DNA of 64,000 bases, taken from the NCBI GenBank assembly GCA_019925105.1, contig JAHGAU010000003.1, forward strand, positions 930,001 to 994,000, given 5' to 3'. The notes under the pieces are model-generated. The model saw only the letters and a list, made by a program, of their open reading frames with translations. It was not told where the DNA came from and made no database searches. Of this stretch, positions 11,601 through 20,599 are shown one piece after another; the first letter of the stretch is position 1, and each line of letters starts with the position of its first letter. The position numbers and the translations under genes were made by a program. The stretch comes from Niebla homalea (lineage: Eukaryota > Ascomycota > Lecanoromycetes > Lecanorales > Ramalinaceae).

Positions 11601-12606
11601 AAATTCTGACGGAGTCTGACTGACCCAGCTGTGCGAAGATACGGTTCACCAGTATATCAAGAGCAGCTTTCCATTCGGTAGAGGTGATTATGAGTAAAAT
11701 AAGTTCTTGGGCGTCTTGCTTGAACATGTTTTGCTCACCTACAGCAATGCTGCAGAGTAGTCGTAAACTATTCTCCAACTGATCAAATGGTAGCTTATGG
11801 GTATTTTCACAGGTCCGTATGATTTGCAATAAGCCGCGCATGATCGCCTGTCCGGTGGTACGACCAGCAAGTTCTATCACAATCGACAAAAGTTTACTAA
11901 CCTCAGTGGCGAGAGGGCGACTTTCCTCTGTCAATATGCTCACAACGAAAGAAAGGAATTTCAACAGGGCCTTTTCTCCCCCCGGACGCTCCGTGAGCGC
12001 TGGGGCACGGTCATAAGCACCGTCTCGTTCCCTGTACGCCGCTCGATGAGCATGCTCAGCGGCCCTGAATAGACGCGGTAGGTAGTCAAGGGAGAAGCTC
12101 ACAAGGTCTGTGCTTAGTGCATCTGCTTGGTCATCTTGGCCGATGATTGTGACGAGGGCGTTGACTTGGTCCTCGATGAAAGATATGTCCCTGGGCTTAC
12201 TGATGATGTTGAACAATTCGAAGCGTAATACTTCAGGCTCTACATTCACGGCCATGTCTCGGAGCATCTGGAAGGCAGCTCGTCGACCCTCAGGTTCAGA
12301 ATGATTCTCAAGCATGTCACGGACGCTCGGCAATAAGATCGTTAAAACCTTCGTTGGACAAGTCCTGAGAAGGGGCCCAATCTCCACAGTATCCTTGAGC
12401 TTATTCGATGTTGATGAGTTCCTCCGGAGCTTGATTTGGACATAATCTATCAATTCTCTGTCCTGCCCGGACAGTCCTACACGGCGGACACGTGTGGTAT
12501 CGAAGGCGAGCTCTTGAGGTGCCAAGCCAGCGTTGGAGCCGTCATTGGTGCCTTGAGAGTCAGATTCAGACATGTTGAGAGCACGCTTCTCTTCATGGGC
12601 ATCCAC
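8614..12606 (-). CDS. tsc2: Tuberin homologue, Rheb GTPase-activating protein Tsc2
   Basis: A single uninterrupted frame of 1330 residues, close to the length of fission yeast Tsc2. With Tsc1 (hamartin), Tsc2 inactivates the small GTPase Rheb and so restrains TORC1. The first two thirds are helical-repeat-like, matching the tuberin N-terminal and middle regions. The Rap/Ran-GAP domain starts near residue 1043 (AAVIYVGANQTQEQDIL) and contains the conserved HIGNDHVKIVFNDSG near 1136, whose Asn is the catalytic 'thumb' of this GAP family. Both key residues are present, so it should be active. A Ser/Arg-rich low-complexity segment lies near residues 500-540. The gene is divergent from cse1 across about 616 bp. 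No intron is needed; a short extra 5' exon cannot be excluded. Confidence 0.93.
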   Translation of the reverse strand: MDAHEEKRALNMSESDSQGTNDGSNAGLAPQELAFDTTRVRRVGLSGQDRELIDYVQIKLRRNSSTSNKLKDTVEIGPLLRTCPTKVLTILLPSVRDMLENHSEPEGRRAAFQMLRDMAVNVEPEVLRFELFNIISKPRDISFIEDQVNALVTIIGQDDQADALSTDLVSFSLDYLPRLFRAAEHAHRAAYRERDGAYDRAPALTERPGGEKALLKFLSFVVSILTEESRPLATEVSKLLSIVIELAGRTTGQAIMRGLLQIIRTCENTHKLPFDQLENSLRLLCSIAVGEQNMFKQDAQELILLIITSTEWKAALDILVNRIFAQLGQSDSVRICILNVMTKSHTSQNDVASKHEQYCVEVNNACRIFVNDGHSSASSIGPLLDLVTECRVGVDVDTLEALFRTISAQAHLFSSKGQSVNNAKQAVAGGLIKLFLKCYLTSGPKSRITYEVLVQLANLPNEASVRLTVMKLLARLRCTSGFGLEIFRVPDAQKLTKILYHASGVMPPFQTSASRSSQSSTTRSLPSSEADQTRTSGLADRTRSPSRSKKSSGRGERFNHAKDPLWLHDDDGEEHFANLSSKQSGASFAWNPKSKQSERCSLNLGCWLRTMVLELDRSSTWETYSYVLVHLPSQLSNCSLFEGHVKEITDLHDLLNTQLSQNSFPDPPQDSRIRRGDIALCLYHSLAMLLAYQDLIGVRQWNRTVATFRAGIEKYDRVGRYCIRVLTICCYEIPHIIENHLSVVIEMMQKRITQPDLAIDILEFLGGLARLPEAYSRSDVALHQKVFGICIRYIQHAREQRRESPTYVSPRVSGSSHLVSGAYSEASRLTRGRDGDSGHRSLHEYVFTIAYQAMIFWFLAIDIRERARHVPWITQELAWKSERGGEEMEEQSMVFLDLMHRTTFSNLGETKPSPQFADNTRRISQGSWLVGLSVVTLEMLLDETGKAAIGQFTKRQASGTTHAIYYHNTEDRPSHQAPEIAATVTSSLDQPSIYPSHLILQLISTISPEPIPLQPIPLPDNDDFVNRALSVFDGTNTVDGHKAAVIYVGANQTQEQDILANEQSSEAFEAFLSGLGFKVSLQGARFNTQGLDRQFGCDGTFTYAWRDRVTEIVYHVPTMMPNDLSTDAAFARKKSHIGNDHVKIVFNDSGLSYNPETFTSDFNSVDIVITPEARSSNGKHENERTEPEKGSDAACEGSTMDKFGYFHVQVVTSDRYPAFSPAADVQVISAGGLPTLVRQLAITASVFCQIWPANVGEYTSPWRFRLQQIMKLRKRYANANASANVDYPQAGDDGPTPFTDGSTWSGLVAYGGMAETDKLVSNLDFTRWTK

Positions 12607-13222
12607 AAAGCGCCGATCGACAATTCAGTCGATGATGCGCAGCTGTAGTACCATGCGAAAGCGTTGATAGATACTATGAACCGGTGTTTGAATGATGCCA
12701 ACCAATCCCATAAGCGGATCCTCCCCTTTTTTTCACGCCACTTTGTTTGCATAAGAGCATTCCTGTCTTGACTCGACAAGCATCACCAACGAACAATGTT
12801 GCATGGAAACAGCAGGACAGCCATTCCGTCATTCCACAACTTCAGTCAAAGCAGGGTGGGCCGTTCGAAAGCCATTGCGCTTAAAGCATCGTCAGAGATG
12901 CAATCTCAGCCCCAACGGGCTTGGTGAAGCTACGATGGAATGTCACAGACTGTGCCGTGCAATCCATGACACCATTTCAGAGCAAGGGGTCCGTTGCAAC
13001 ACCGTTGTCTTGTGACCACACGTACGTCACGCTTTGACAGTCGTCCTTAGGTGTTGGAGCCCAACAAGAAGAATGGAGGAAACGTGGCAGAGGTCATTGG
13101 CGGGAGAACTCCGGGAGATATAAAAAGTTTTTCCATTTGCAATTGTTTGCTTCACGCGATTGACGCCAAAATCATGCAATGTGATTTAAAACCCATCGAA
13201 AACCCTTGAACTGGTGAAGATC
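12607..13222. promoter_or_regulatory. Divergent promoter region, tsc2 / cse1
   Basis: No gene is seen. On the plus strand a TATA-like gatataaaaag lies at about 13117-13127, roughly 95 bp before the cse1 ATG. The segment must supply promoters for both genes. Confidence 0.45.
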
Positions 13223-16200
13223 ATGGCCGTCGACCTCCAGCAGCTTGCAAAGGCTCTGGAGGCGAGCTTGGATCCCAACCAAAATCGACGAGGTAGCGTC
13301 ATCACCAAAGAATCCTTCCTGAAGAGCCTCCCAACTGATCGATCATATGACTAGCTGAAATCACCCTTTTGCAAGAAGAGAAGAAGTCCAATTTCTCACT
13401 ATCCCTGCTGCACATCGTTGCATCTGAAGCGTACGGTAATACTGCAAGGCTGGCGAGCGCTCTATATTTCAAGAATTACATCAAGAGGCGCTGGACTGTA
13501 CGCAAGCCCGCTCCCAAGGCACTCCGTGACTCGCTGATATGGCTGGACGCGTCTACAGGACGAAGATGGAAAGCACAAACTCCCCCAAAGCGAAGTCAAG
13601 GCTATCAAGGCCGAGCTCATTGGTCTTATGATATCTGTCCCACCCAATATTCAATTCCAGCTGGGCGATGCTGTTAGCGTCATAGCCGATAGTGACTTTT
13701 GGGAAAGGTGGGATACCTTGGTTGATGTAGGCGAACGGCCTATGCTCAAAGCATCCGCAGTCAGCTGAGAGCTCATAGGACCTGGTTTCGCGTCTGACGC
13801 CCGACAACCCCCGAACCAACAACGGTGTCTTGCAGGTTGCCCACTCAATTTTCAAGCGCTGGCGGCCTCTGTACCGCTCAGATGCCCTCTATACAGAGAT
13901 CCTCCATGTGCTGTCCAAGTTTGGAACCCCATTCTTATCGCTGTTTGAGGTACGCCAAGCTTGTTCCATTCGTTCTGGCACCTGCTTGAAGCTGACACTT
14001 GCTGACACTTCATCCATTGGTAGTCGACCGATCGATTGGTTAGCCAGCACTCATCCGAACGACATGCTTTACAACAACTCTTCGGCTCCCTCAATCTCAT
14101 CATCAAATTACTCTATGACCTTTCAGTACAAGAGCTCCCGCCCGTCTTCGAAGATAATCTCCCCGCCGTGACGGCTTTGTTGCACAAATACCTCATATAC
14201 GAGAACAAGCTGCTTGAGACCGACGATGATGCTGAGCCTGGATCTTTGGAGCACGTCAAGGCTGGCATATTCGAGGTGCTGCATCTTTGGATCCAGAAAT
14301 ATGAAGAGGATTTTGGCACTCACGTTGGTCAATTCATCGGCAGCTCTTGGAATTTATTGACAGCCGTTGGGCCACAATCCAAAAACGACATGCTTGTCAG
14401 CAAGGCACTGCAGTTCTTAACTGCCGTCACTGGAAACGCGAGCCACGCAGAGGCTTTCAATAACGAGGCAACCCTAAGTCAAGTCGTCGAACTCGTCGTC
14501 CTCCCAAACCTCACACTCCGCGATTCGGACATGGAGCTTTTCGAGGATGAGCCAATTGAATTCATCAGGCGCGATCTGGAAGGCTCTGACAGTGACACCA
14601 GGAGACGGGCCACCACCGACTTTCTTCGGCAGTTGATGGCAAAATTTCCCATCATGGTCTCGAATGTGGTCATACGGTATGTCGATCACTATTTGTCCGA
14701 CTATGCTCGTGACACACGTGCAAATTGGAAGTCAAAGGATACTGCTGTCTATCTATACTCAGCCATCACTGCAAAGAGCACAATAACCACAAGCCATGGG
14801 GTCACAAGCACCAACGACTTTGCAGATATAGTGGGCTTCTTCCAGAAAAATATAGCCAGCGACTTAACAGCAGATGACGGCGTTGAACCCATACTGAAAG
14901 TCGATGCGATCAAATACCTGTACACCTTTCGCTCTCAAATCACCCCAGCTCAGTGGCAGGAGGTATTCCCGTTGCTGGTGAAACATCTCGGATCGTCCGA
15001 ATATGTCATATACACATACGCAGCGATCGCCCTGGAGCGCGTCATGGCCTTGAGCAATACTGCAAAGCAACCAGTCATCGGGCGGGCTGATGTTGAAAAG
15101 CTTTCGCCCCAATTACTGCAGCATCTGTTTGGGCTGGTAGAACGCAGCACCCAGCCAGCAAAACTTCAAGAAAATGAATTCTTGATGCGTTGTATCATGA
15201 GAGTCTTGATACTCATAAGAGAGGGTGTGCTGCCCATTATGAACGAAACCATTCCTCACTTCGTGAATTTCATCCAAATGAGCAGTCAAAATCCCAGCAA
15301 CCCAAGATTCAATTACTATTTGTTCGAAGCCCTTGGAGCCTTGATCAGGTACGGGAATCCATCTTAGACCTCACCCTACCTGGCCGCTAACGGGGAACCT
15401 TAGATTTGCTGTCCCATCACAACCAGAGAATCTCGAGACTGAGCTCTACCCTCCCTTGGCCGCAATTTTGCAAAATGACGTTCAAGGTGAGTCAAATCCG
15501 ATGCTTTCTGAGATTGCTCATCTAGAAGTTGATAGAATTCATACCTTACGTGTTTCAACTGTTCGCGGCGCTGCTTGAGGCACATCCTTCTAAGCCGCTG
15601 TCGACTTACTATCGGTCATTGATCCCTCCTGTGCTCGATCCCACCCCTTGGGCGTCCAAAGGCAATGTGCCGGCGCTAGTACGGTTCCTTTCAGCCATTG
15701 TACCTCGTGGCGTAGACGGCATCGTCGAGAACAACCAGTTGGAGACGTTACTTGGGGTGTTTCAACAGTTGGTTGCTACCAAGACAAATGAGATCTACGG
15801 CTTCGAACTGCTGGAATGCATCCTCAGCAACTTCACACCGTGAGATTGTTTGCCACGATTCCCCCACTGATTCTGACCAATCGTAGGGCAATGCTCGAAA
15901 AGTACTATGTGCCGGTGCTGCAAGTACTGCTCGGTAGGCTTCAGAACTCGAAGACCGACACGTTTGCTTTACGTTTCGTCCGCCTGTATCATTTCATCTC
16001 TGCCAAAGACAACAAGGGCATGGGTCCCGACTTCTTCATCGCCATCGCTGAACAAGTGCAAGCAGGGTTTGTGATTCCCTGATGACTTGATGAGGCATTG
16101 CTAACATTGAACAGAGTGTTCGTTCCATTGTACCTTAACATCATTCTACCGGATACCCAGAAACTCCTGCGGCCTTTGGATCGAAAAACAGCAGTCATCT

Positions 16201-16556
16201 CCTTGGCCAAGACCTTGACCGACTCTCAATCTTTTGCAGAGAAGTACAAAAAAGGCTGGGGCTTCACTTGCGAGTCCCTCCTCAGACTTCTTGAGAACCC
16301 TCCCATTCCGCCAGCGATGGAAGAGGTCATTGTAGAGCAGGATCCAGATGACATGAGCTTCGGTGTTGGATACACGCAGTTGACGACCATCAAGCGCCCC
16401 TTTCGCGATCCATGGCCTGAGATTACTGATGTGAGAAGTTGGGTTGGCGAATACATGAAGGCAGCCAACTCAAGACATGGTGGGAGGATAACAGCTTTCG
16501 CACAGGAGCGATTGTCGCCGGACGTTGCGCCAGTTTTCGCCGCTTACCTGCAATAG
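13223..16556 (+). CDS. cse1: Importin-alpha re-exporter (exportin-2, CAS/Cse1)
   Basis: Nine exons: 13223-13292, 13355-13497, 13559-13726, 13779-13949, 14024-15348, 15404-15486, 15536-15839, 15887-16066 and 16115-16556. They give 961 residues, the usual Cse1 length. Every join keeps the frame and rebuilds family text, for example ALYFKNYIKRRWT-DEDG, TLVD-DLVSRLTPDN, NDVQ-EFIPYVFQLF and FTP-AMLEKYYVPVLQ. Cse1 is a HEAT-repeat karyopherin that carries importin-alpha out of the nucleus with RanGTP. The N-terminal importin-beta-type region is in exons 1-3, the Cse1 core in exons 3-6 and the CAS C-terminal domain in exons 6-9. The intron after 16066 uses a GTTTGT donor. Confidence 0.96.
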
Positions 16557-17565
16557 TGAATAGTGAGATACCCCCCGGAGGACAATGGAGTATGTACTTG
16601 CCCATTTGGAAATACATGTCGGCTCGACCATGAGATAGTGTAGTTAGACGAGTCCAGCATGTCATAAGCACTTTCGATTCGATATATGCGCTCACTTCCA
16701 CATATATCCATCCACTTGCTTTTGCACTGTCAAAAAAATTCCAATTCCGCGTCTCTTTCGCGTTTTTGGGTCATTTGTAGGATGAACAACGTCCTTGTGT
16801 TCTGACCTGTTCCGCCAACTTAGCTTCTTCGAGGTAGGAAACTGTGACTGTATCCGGGCGCTTGATGAAGTCTAGAATCGAACACCGTTCCATGCATAGA
16901 CTTCACGAACGGGAATGCCCAAAGCAGGTTGTAACATTGCGGATTGAAATTGATAGTCACGCTGAAAGAAAAGCATAAGAATCGCAGGTGGCGTGGTGCT
17001 CAGTGTCAAGCTGCCTCCTTTCTCACCCAATACACCCCAAATGTATATTGGCAAGCCTTAGCACGCCTGCGCACATTTCCCGCAAGCAAGACTTTTAAGC
17101 TGTGAGAGAAGCAACAAAGAAGCGAGATGTAAAGGTGGCTAGGATGTCCGAAAGACATCATGATAGCTTGACTTAGCATTGCTGTCTTGCGATCCATCAA
17201 TGCGACTGATGTTAAACAAACCAATCTAAGAGATGTGTCCCGAGTTTGATCAAGCTCTGCTTTGACTGCTCAAATTCCAGGGCACACTAATGGGCGGCAT
17301 TCATACTTGCGCTCATCCTTATGGTCCATCTGCTGACCTCCGCTAAATCTGCCATTCCAATGCTCTTCAGACTGATTGGTCTCCTACAACAGTCTTGATC
17401 TGTAATAAGAGACCGGATGGCGAAATGCATCCTTCTGTCGCCACGAATTTGAGACTAATGCAAGTGGCCTTAATCAGGACCGTTGCGGACGTGCAATTGA
17501 CCTTTTGTCTCGTCCAATACATTGCTTCACGAGCTTACCGTAGGTACTTGCTTCTACAGTCTCCG
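16557..17565. other. Convergent gene-free region of about 1 kb
   Basis: Only short frames without family resemblance occur here. It probably holds the 3' UTRs of cse1 and the release-factor-like gene. I saw no tRNA-type A/B boxes or repeat. Confidence 0.45.
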
Positions 17566-18078
17566 CTACTTGTGACCGCTAGCTGTGCCTTCGGTCGGTT
17601 GTGCGGCGCTTGTGGAGTTCGTAGTACCAGCCGCAGACGAGCTTTTCTGTGCATCTTGCAAGTCCCTGTACTTCCTTCTCGCTTTTTTCGATGAGCTGGC
17701 TTTCCTCTTCTTCTTGATCTCTGCTTTAATGGCCACACGACTCTGCGGTCCCTTAGCAGCTTCCTCAAGCTTGTCTGCCAGCAATCGCCTTGCTATAGTG
17801 CGATTTTGGGATCGTGATCTGGTAGCTTGCGACTTGACGACAGTGCCAGTTGGGAGATGCTTGAGCTGAACGGCAGATGAGGTTTTGTTGATCTTTTGAC
17901 CTCCTGGACCGCTGCCTTTTAGAAAGGCTTCCACTATATCCTTCTCATCCACGGTCGAGCGAGGTGGTATTTGAGGGGCTGCTAGAGCGGCATTGATAGT
18001 GAAGGAGCGAACGGTGGGCTTGAACTTGCAATCTATTCCGCGCAGACACAATCTGCGCAGAGGATTAGATGACACCAT
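17566..18078 (-). CDS. Mitochondrial GGQ-domain peptide-release protein (C12orf65/Pth4-like)
   Basis: 170 residues with no intron. The catalytic GGQ motif of class I release factors is at residues 59-61 (KGSGPGGQKINKTSSAVQ), followed by the conserved HLPTGTVVKSQATRSRSQNR. The first 40 residues are basic, lack acidic residues at the start and resemble a mitochondrial presequence. There is no codon-recognition domain, so it belongs with the short ICT1/C12orf65-type proteins that hydrolyse peptidyl-tRNA on stalled mitochondrial ribosomes. The tail is strongly basic (KAEIKKKRKASSSKKARRK), as expected for ribosome binding. It is divergent from the SPT small subunit gene, with 240 bp between the starts. 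Confidence 0.9.
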   Translation of the reverse strand: MVSSNPLRRLCLRGIDCKFKPTVRSFTINAALAAPQIPPRSTVDEKDIVEAFLKGSGPGGQKINKTSSAVQLKHLPTGTVVKSQATRSRSQNRTIARRLLADKLEEAAKGPQSRVAIKAEIKKKRKASSSKKARRKYRDLQDAQKSSSAAGTTNSTSAAQPTEGTASGHK

Positions 18079-18318
18079 CTGGCCTCACTACGAACAGCCA
18101 TTGATGACATGAAAAGTAGAGCGGTATGGAAAAGAGCTAAAATCCTGGTGTTCAAGTTCTGTGCGGAAAGATATTCGGCCGGAGAAATCAAGCAATTTCA
18201 TGCTCCCAAGACTTTTGCAACCCTAGGGCCCCGTTCAATAGTTCCATAGGTCCTTTCACCCTTGGTTTAAAAGACACGATTCCCCCATTTGCTAACGCGC
18301 GCTTTAAGATCAGGAGAA

Positions 18319-18745
18319 ATGTCCTACACGTCAGACCTCCTACGGTGGCTTCAGCGGAAGCGTTACCAGTATGAGGTCACCTTCTCTCTTTATATGCTGA
18401 CACCGACGGAGAAATTCATATTCAGTATGTGATGCCCATGGCTAAGTTGAGCTGATGGGTAGCCATTGGAACCTCATGCTAATCAAGCGCCATCCAGACT
18501 CGTTCCTTTTCTTATTTCTCTCCATGATCATCATTGCAGCCTCTCTCTATCTCCCTGAGCATATTATGACAATGATCAGCAGAGCTTGGTTTTACTATGC
18601 CGGAGATGAGACAGCGACTACGCGGAAGACAAGTGGCTCCGACACTCCGCAATTCATCAAGCCTGGCTACGGTGCTCGGGAGGGCAAATTAGCTTCGACG
18701 CGATTGCCAGGACAGAACATAATGGACATGTTGGGCGCCCTATAG
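18319..18745 (+). CDS. Small activating subunit of serine palmitoyltransferase (ssSPT-like)
   Basis: Two exons, 18319-18424 and 18498-18745, give 117 residues. The join makes ..PTEKFIF-NSFLFLFL.. in frame; donor GTATGT, 73-nt intron, CAG acceptor. The protein starts MSYTSDLLRWLQRKRYQYEV and continues with FSLYMLTPTEKF, the hallmark of the ssSPT family. One strong transmembrane helix follows (FLFLFLSMIIIAASLYL). Small subunits stimulate ER serine palmitoyltransferase, which makes 3-ketosphinganine in the first step of sphingolipid synthesis. The C-terminal 50 residues are a polar extension without recognised features. A first look finds only the second exon because the first is 106 nt. Confidence 0.85.
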
Positions 18746-19149
18746 CAAATCCCAGTTCCAGATACGGTGCCATGTACAGCACCTCTACAGGTTCCATCCC
18801 ATCCTCCAACTGAGGCATTGAGCCTGCAAAGCTATCTGAGCTTTGGCAGGGCTACATCTGCAACTCAAGCTAGGCACTATCCACACGACAAGATTTACGG
18901 TATCGATCAGTCGCCCCGCTTCGTGATGTTGTACGAATGGGTTTTTGGAAGAATTGAATAAGATGTGACAACTTCTTTGAATGAACCTCCGTGGACAGAG
19001 CTGCTTTCTCTCAAGAGGCAAAATTTCTCCCGATAGCCAAAAAGGGAACTAGTGAAGGCTTGGCGAACAAAGGAACCCTAGAAAAGAAGAGACAACCACC
19101 AGTAGCAACTGGCTGGCCAATCAAGACATCTTTCTGCCAAGTATCTTCA
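18746..19149. promoter_or_regulatory. Region upstream of his3
   Basis: The only open frame here is an in-frame upstream extension of his3 that lacks IGPD similarity, so I treat it as promoter and 5' UTR. General amino-acid control sites are expected for his3, but I did not find a clean TGACTC. Confidence 0.4.
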
Positions 19150-19940
19150 ATGCCCAAAACTACCGTAGCAGATTCATTGGCATCCCGAACAGCTCTGGTA
19201 AACCGCATCACCAAGGAAACCAAGGTTCAGGTTTCCCTCTGCTTGGATGGTGGGCCCCTAGACCTTTTACCCAACGACCAGGAATTCAAGCCAGAAAAAG
19301 TCCCTGCTCCAAATACAGCAATACCAGACCAGGAGTCAACACACCATGCCTCGCAAGTGACAGCAAAGCAGCATATATGGATATGGACGGGTGTTGGATT
19401 CTTGGACCACATGCTGCACGCATGGGCTAAGCATGCAGGCTGGAGTCTCAGGATCCGATGCTGTGGTGATTTGGCGAGTGGGTAATTTCCGAAGGCAGGA
19501 GCCATCATTTTGAGAAGTAACCATAGGCCCTAGTCGACTCGCACCACACGACCGAAGATACCTTCCTTGCCCTCGGCACCGCCTTTGCCAATGCGCTAGG
19601 CGCTCGCACCGGACTCCAAAGGTTCGGCCATTGCTACGCGCCGCTTGACGAGGCTCTTTCCCGAGCAGTCCTCGACATCTCCTCTCGTCCGTTCTTCTAC
19701 GGTGAGATAGACTTTCGGCATGACAAGATGGGTGAATTGCAGAGCGACATGATACACCATGGACTAGACAGCTGGGCGAAAGAAGCTCGAGTGACGTTGC
19801 ACGTGGATATCTTAAGAGGAACAAATGACCATCACAGAGCGGAGAGCGCCTTCAAGGCATTGGCTGGGGCGTGCGCGATGGCATGTAGAAGAGTGCAGGA
19901 TAGAGAAGGAGAGGTCATCAGCACCAAAGGCGTTTTATGA
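19150..19940 (+). CDS. his3: Imidazoleglycerol-phosphate dehydratase
   Basis: Two exons, 19150-19477 and 19534-19940, give 244 residues. The intron has donor GTGGGT and acceptor CTAG, and the join rebuilds the family text GDLA-IDSHHTTEDT. The enzyme dehydrates imidazoleglycerol phosphate to imidazoleacetol phosphate in histidine synthesis. The metal-binding and catalytic motifs are visible: GVGFLDHMLHAWAKHAGW in exon 1, and DSHHTTED, DFRHDKMGELQSDMIHHG and GTNDHHRAESAFKA in exon 2. The start was chosen at MPKTTVADSLASRTALVNR, where IGPD similarity begins; the frame is open further upstream but shows no family match. Residues 45-75 hold an unconserved loop (PNDQEFKPEKVPAPNTAI), as in other fungal enzymes. 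Confidence 0.96.
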
Positions 19941-20599
19941 CAATTCATCAGCTTAGATGTTTCACGCGGAGTCAGAATCATCATGTTAGGTTAAATGCTC
20001 CCAAGACACTGATAAACACGAATGGAATGCTACCAAAATTCTACTCACTCAAGGCCAAACGCGAAGTGCAGAATGCCTGACGCGATGTAGAAAATTTACC
20101 TGTGTAACAGAACCGAACTGTGTAACAGCGTGGGGAGCAGCTGCCGATGACGTACGTTGGCCTGAGCCATGATCGCCCACGATAACCTAAGATACCGGGT
20201 ACGTCCCTTAGATTCAGATACCTGAAAGACCCCTCCCCCCGGTAGTCGAGTACCCGTAGCCCTGGGGTGCCTCTCGGCTCGGGAGGGATCTTGTCGAGGC
20301 GCTAAGCAGGCCGTTACAGCGATAACATTGACCAAACAAGCACAACTTAGTTGTGTTCGAAGACTGGTCCGTTGAATCTTCACCCACTTCAAGAATCTGA
20401 CTGCTATGAACCTCGTTCTCATCGTTTCGGTCGCCAATCAATATCAATATGCGTCGTGGCTCTCGCAGGACTGGCCATGCTCTGCTCAGTATCAAGTCAT
20501 CTGTAAAATCAACTTCAACTTCCCCATCCTACGCCCTTCTACATTGAAACGTGTATACAGCCTCGTCTAAGTTCCAGCTTTACTCGGAGCTTTTGCAGC
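19941..20599. other. Intergenic region between his3 and the PH/LRR gene
   Basis: No gene is supported. The last 80 bp before 20600 are pyrimidine-rich, as is common in fungal promoters and 5' UTRs. Confidence 0.4.

Noticed and set aside
18991..19149. Upstream in-frame extension of his3 by 53 codons
   Set aside because: It has no IGPD similarity. The family match begins at the ATG at 19150, with a suitable N-terminus.
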